From NCBI GenBank assembly GCA_006937955.1, contig SSNP01000133.1:332839-396838 (forward strand): a DNA stretch of 64,000 nt, in the 5' to 3' direction. A program made the translations under genes and the position numbers. Positions 62,341 to 64,000 of this stretch are shown here, one piece after another. The notes beneath the pieces are model-generated. The model was given only the letters and a program-made list of their open reading frames with translations, searched no databases and was not told the DNA's origin. Origin of the DNA: Pachypanchax playfairii (taxonomy: Eukaryota; Chordata; Actinopteri; Cyprinodontiformes; Aplocheilidae). Within the stretch, counting starts at the first letter, position 1. Each line of letters starts with the position of its first letter.

Positions 62341-63849
62341 GTTGTTTTGTTGGTGAATTAAAGGTTTGAGGGTATAAATTAATTTGTGTGCTGTACGTGT
62401 CTCTGGAGCAGAGTGTGTGAGGACATGACACAGTGAAATATCCCTTAAAGAACTGCAACTGTTTTCAGATTTTACTCATTAACAATTGATCCATTGTGTA
62501 TGAAGAGAGTTACGATGGCTGCAAAGTTTTTTTTTCTTGAAAACTTATTTTGAAATACAAAAATAAATACTTCCCACATTCATTATAGCATCAATATAGA
62601 TTCACTCTCTGCGCAGGGCAGTCTTAGATTTTAGACTAATTCTTTTGCTAATTAAATTTTAGTCCTTTAACATCTTTTTCCAATAAAATTTCAAGTTTTA
62701 TTTAACTATTTAATGATAAAATTGGATGAAACTGAACACACTCAGTGAGATTTGTTACATTTACATACAAAAACTAACAGTAAATTAGTGGTGAAAATGT
62801 TTAATTGTTGATTTAAGTTTTTTCAAAGTTTGAAAGAGGAGCATTATGGAAATGTAACATCTGACAGTTTGGATGGTCTGAACATGAACAATGTTGGATA
62901 AAAAAATCCTGAAATCACAGACAAGATCAAATCACATGTGCTGATTTTACATCTCACCTGTTGAATCATTTTGTATCAACTATCTCAGTGTTTTATATGC
63001 AGCCTTTTATGAGCTCAGGGTAAAAAGAATAATGACAAAATAAACAAAATATTGTCATTGTAAATGAGATTGGTTAGTTTAAGGATATGGGATCAGTATT
63101 AGCTCCAAGCTATTTATGAATCCATTCTGGAAATCTTATTCTCACTGTTGAAACACACTGACTGGCCCTTTTATGTTACTATACAGGTGAATGTGACCTA
63201 AAACATGTGTGTTACAATGTTCTATGTGCATTGAGCTGTTTTTAAAAAACAGAGAAATTAAAACTGTACACAACAACCAGGAGGCAACATTTGAGCTCAT
63301 TTCCCTTTTCTAATCACTCAATTTTCATTCTTGTGTGAGAAAAAAATGGCAGAATCTATTGGCCCACGTTGACCTCGTTCTGAGCTGGTAGTTGGCCACT
63401 TACCGCCACCAAAGGGACCCTTGCCAAGTCCTCCAAAAAAAAAGTTAGCAACTCGTACAGCACTCTAAACAACAGAAGTGATTGCTCTCTCGTCTACACT
63501 GGTGGTGCTATGAGGCAGTGTTGCAGAGTCTCTTGTGGAAAACACAAAACAAGTGGGTGTTTGACAAGTAGCGACAAACACATTAACGCCAAGGTGGGAG
63601 AAATGGTAGCTCAGTGCCAGAGTGTTGGTCAGCACATGCTCACGTCTGCTTTTATGCCACTTTTACAGGTTTTCCCTCCAAAAAAAAGAAAAGCACTGAG
63701 AAAATTACTCATTTGACAACTGTATAACCTGTTATTTGCAAGTAATACTAACTATAATCCTAACTACCTGATAATTATGCTGTCAGCAATAAAAACTATG
63801 TTCCTTCACCCACAGAGACAGACATTAAAATGGTATACAGCGTTTAGAT

Positions 63850-64000
63850 GATGGAGCGGTTGTCAGCGCAGAGAAAACATTGCACGTGTTTACTCATCTG
63901 GCGGAGCCACGTTGGCTTCACTGATTGGCTGTCATCACACTGAGGTGATTGGTACCAGCTTACAGTGGGAAGTCGAGGCCGATGTATCGAGCAAAAACTG
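63850..64000. promoter_or_regulatory. Two CCAAT (NF-Y type) boxes at the window edge
   Basis: CTGATTGGCTGT (63921-63932) matches the extended NF-Y consensus on the reverse strand, and a second ATTGG lies at 63948-63952, 24 bases further on. Paired CCAAT boxes are typical of promoters; a gene could start beyond the window, but no TATA or exon is visible here. The surrounding 150 bases contain several CpGs. Confidence 0.3.

Larger units (their letters stand above)
58281..63849. other. Gene-free stretch
   Basis: Besides the enhancer-like blocks at 60.06 and 62.04 kb this is AT-rich unique sequence. A word at 61779-61800 (TTGTCCATCCATTTTCTGTT, then CC) looks like the reversed tail of a fish retroelement but is too short to call. 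59560-59860 is somewhat complex, with a T10 run. Confidence 0.45.

Overview
The window looks like a gene-poor stretch of a ray-finned (teleost) fish nuclear genome. The evidence is an AT-rich eukaryotic sequence without operon structure, long (CA)n/(TG)n microsatellites, a complete Tc1/mariner transposon of a family common in fish, a shrunken relative of a second fish Tc1 family, and fragments of other dispersed repeats I recognise from teleost genomes. The species cannot be fixed from the sequence alone. Two ten-base N gaps sit inside poly(C) tracts, so this is an unfinished assembly.

The only protein-coding gene I can support is the transposase of the Tc1 element (6909-7931, minus strand). 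It is an uninterrupted 340-residue DD34E transposase inside a 1602-bp element (6693-8294). The element has two 200-bp terminal inverted repeats that are identical by eye, an internal direct-repeat (IR/DR) layout, a TATA box, a poly(A) signal and a TA target duplication. It looks young. One residue that is normally Trp near the C-terminus is Cys (residue 308).

Layout. 1-6.7 kb: non-coding, with poly(C) and a gap at 4.37 kb. 6.7-8.3 kb: the Tc1 element. 8.3-34 kb: non-coding, with a poly(G)32 run, a compact G-quadruplex motif at 16.43 kb, a perfect RFX X-box palindrome at 14.17 kb and several blocks that read like conserved non-coding elements. 34.2-38.6 kb: two nearly identical copies of a ~291-bp unit in inverted orientation, each embedded in long CA/TG tracts, with a degenerate Tc1 deletion derivative between them. 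38.6-48 kb: non-coding, with the second gap at 39.79 kb and a (TG)37 tract. 48-64 kb: fragments of a teleost interspersed repeat and a dense run of enhancer-like blocks, ending with two CCAAT (NF-Y type) motifs.

No cellular gene, tRNA, rRNA or CRISPR array was found. One weak exon candidate lies at about 50.06-50.17 kb. The many blocks of complex sequence rich in homeodomain, POU, SOX, FOX, RFX and TCF-type words suggest a regulatory gene desert or a long intron near a developmental gene. This is an inference from sequence texture, and only a comparison with other vertebrate genomes can settle it.
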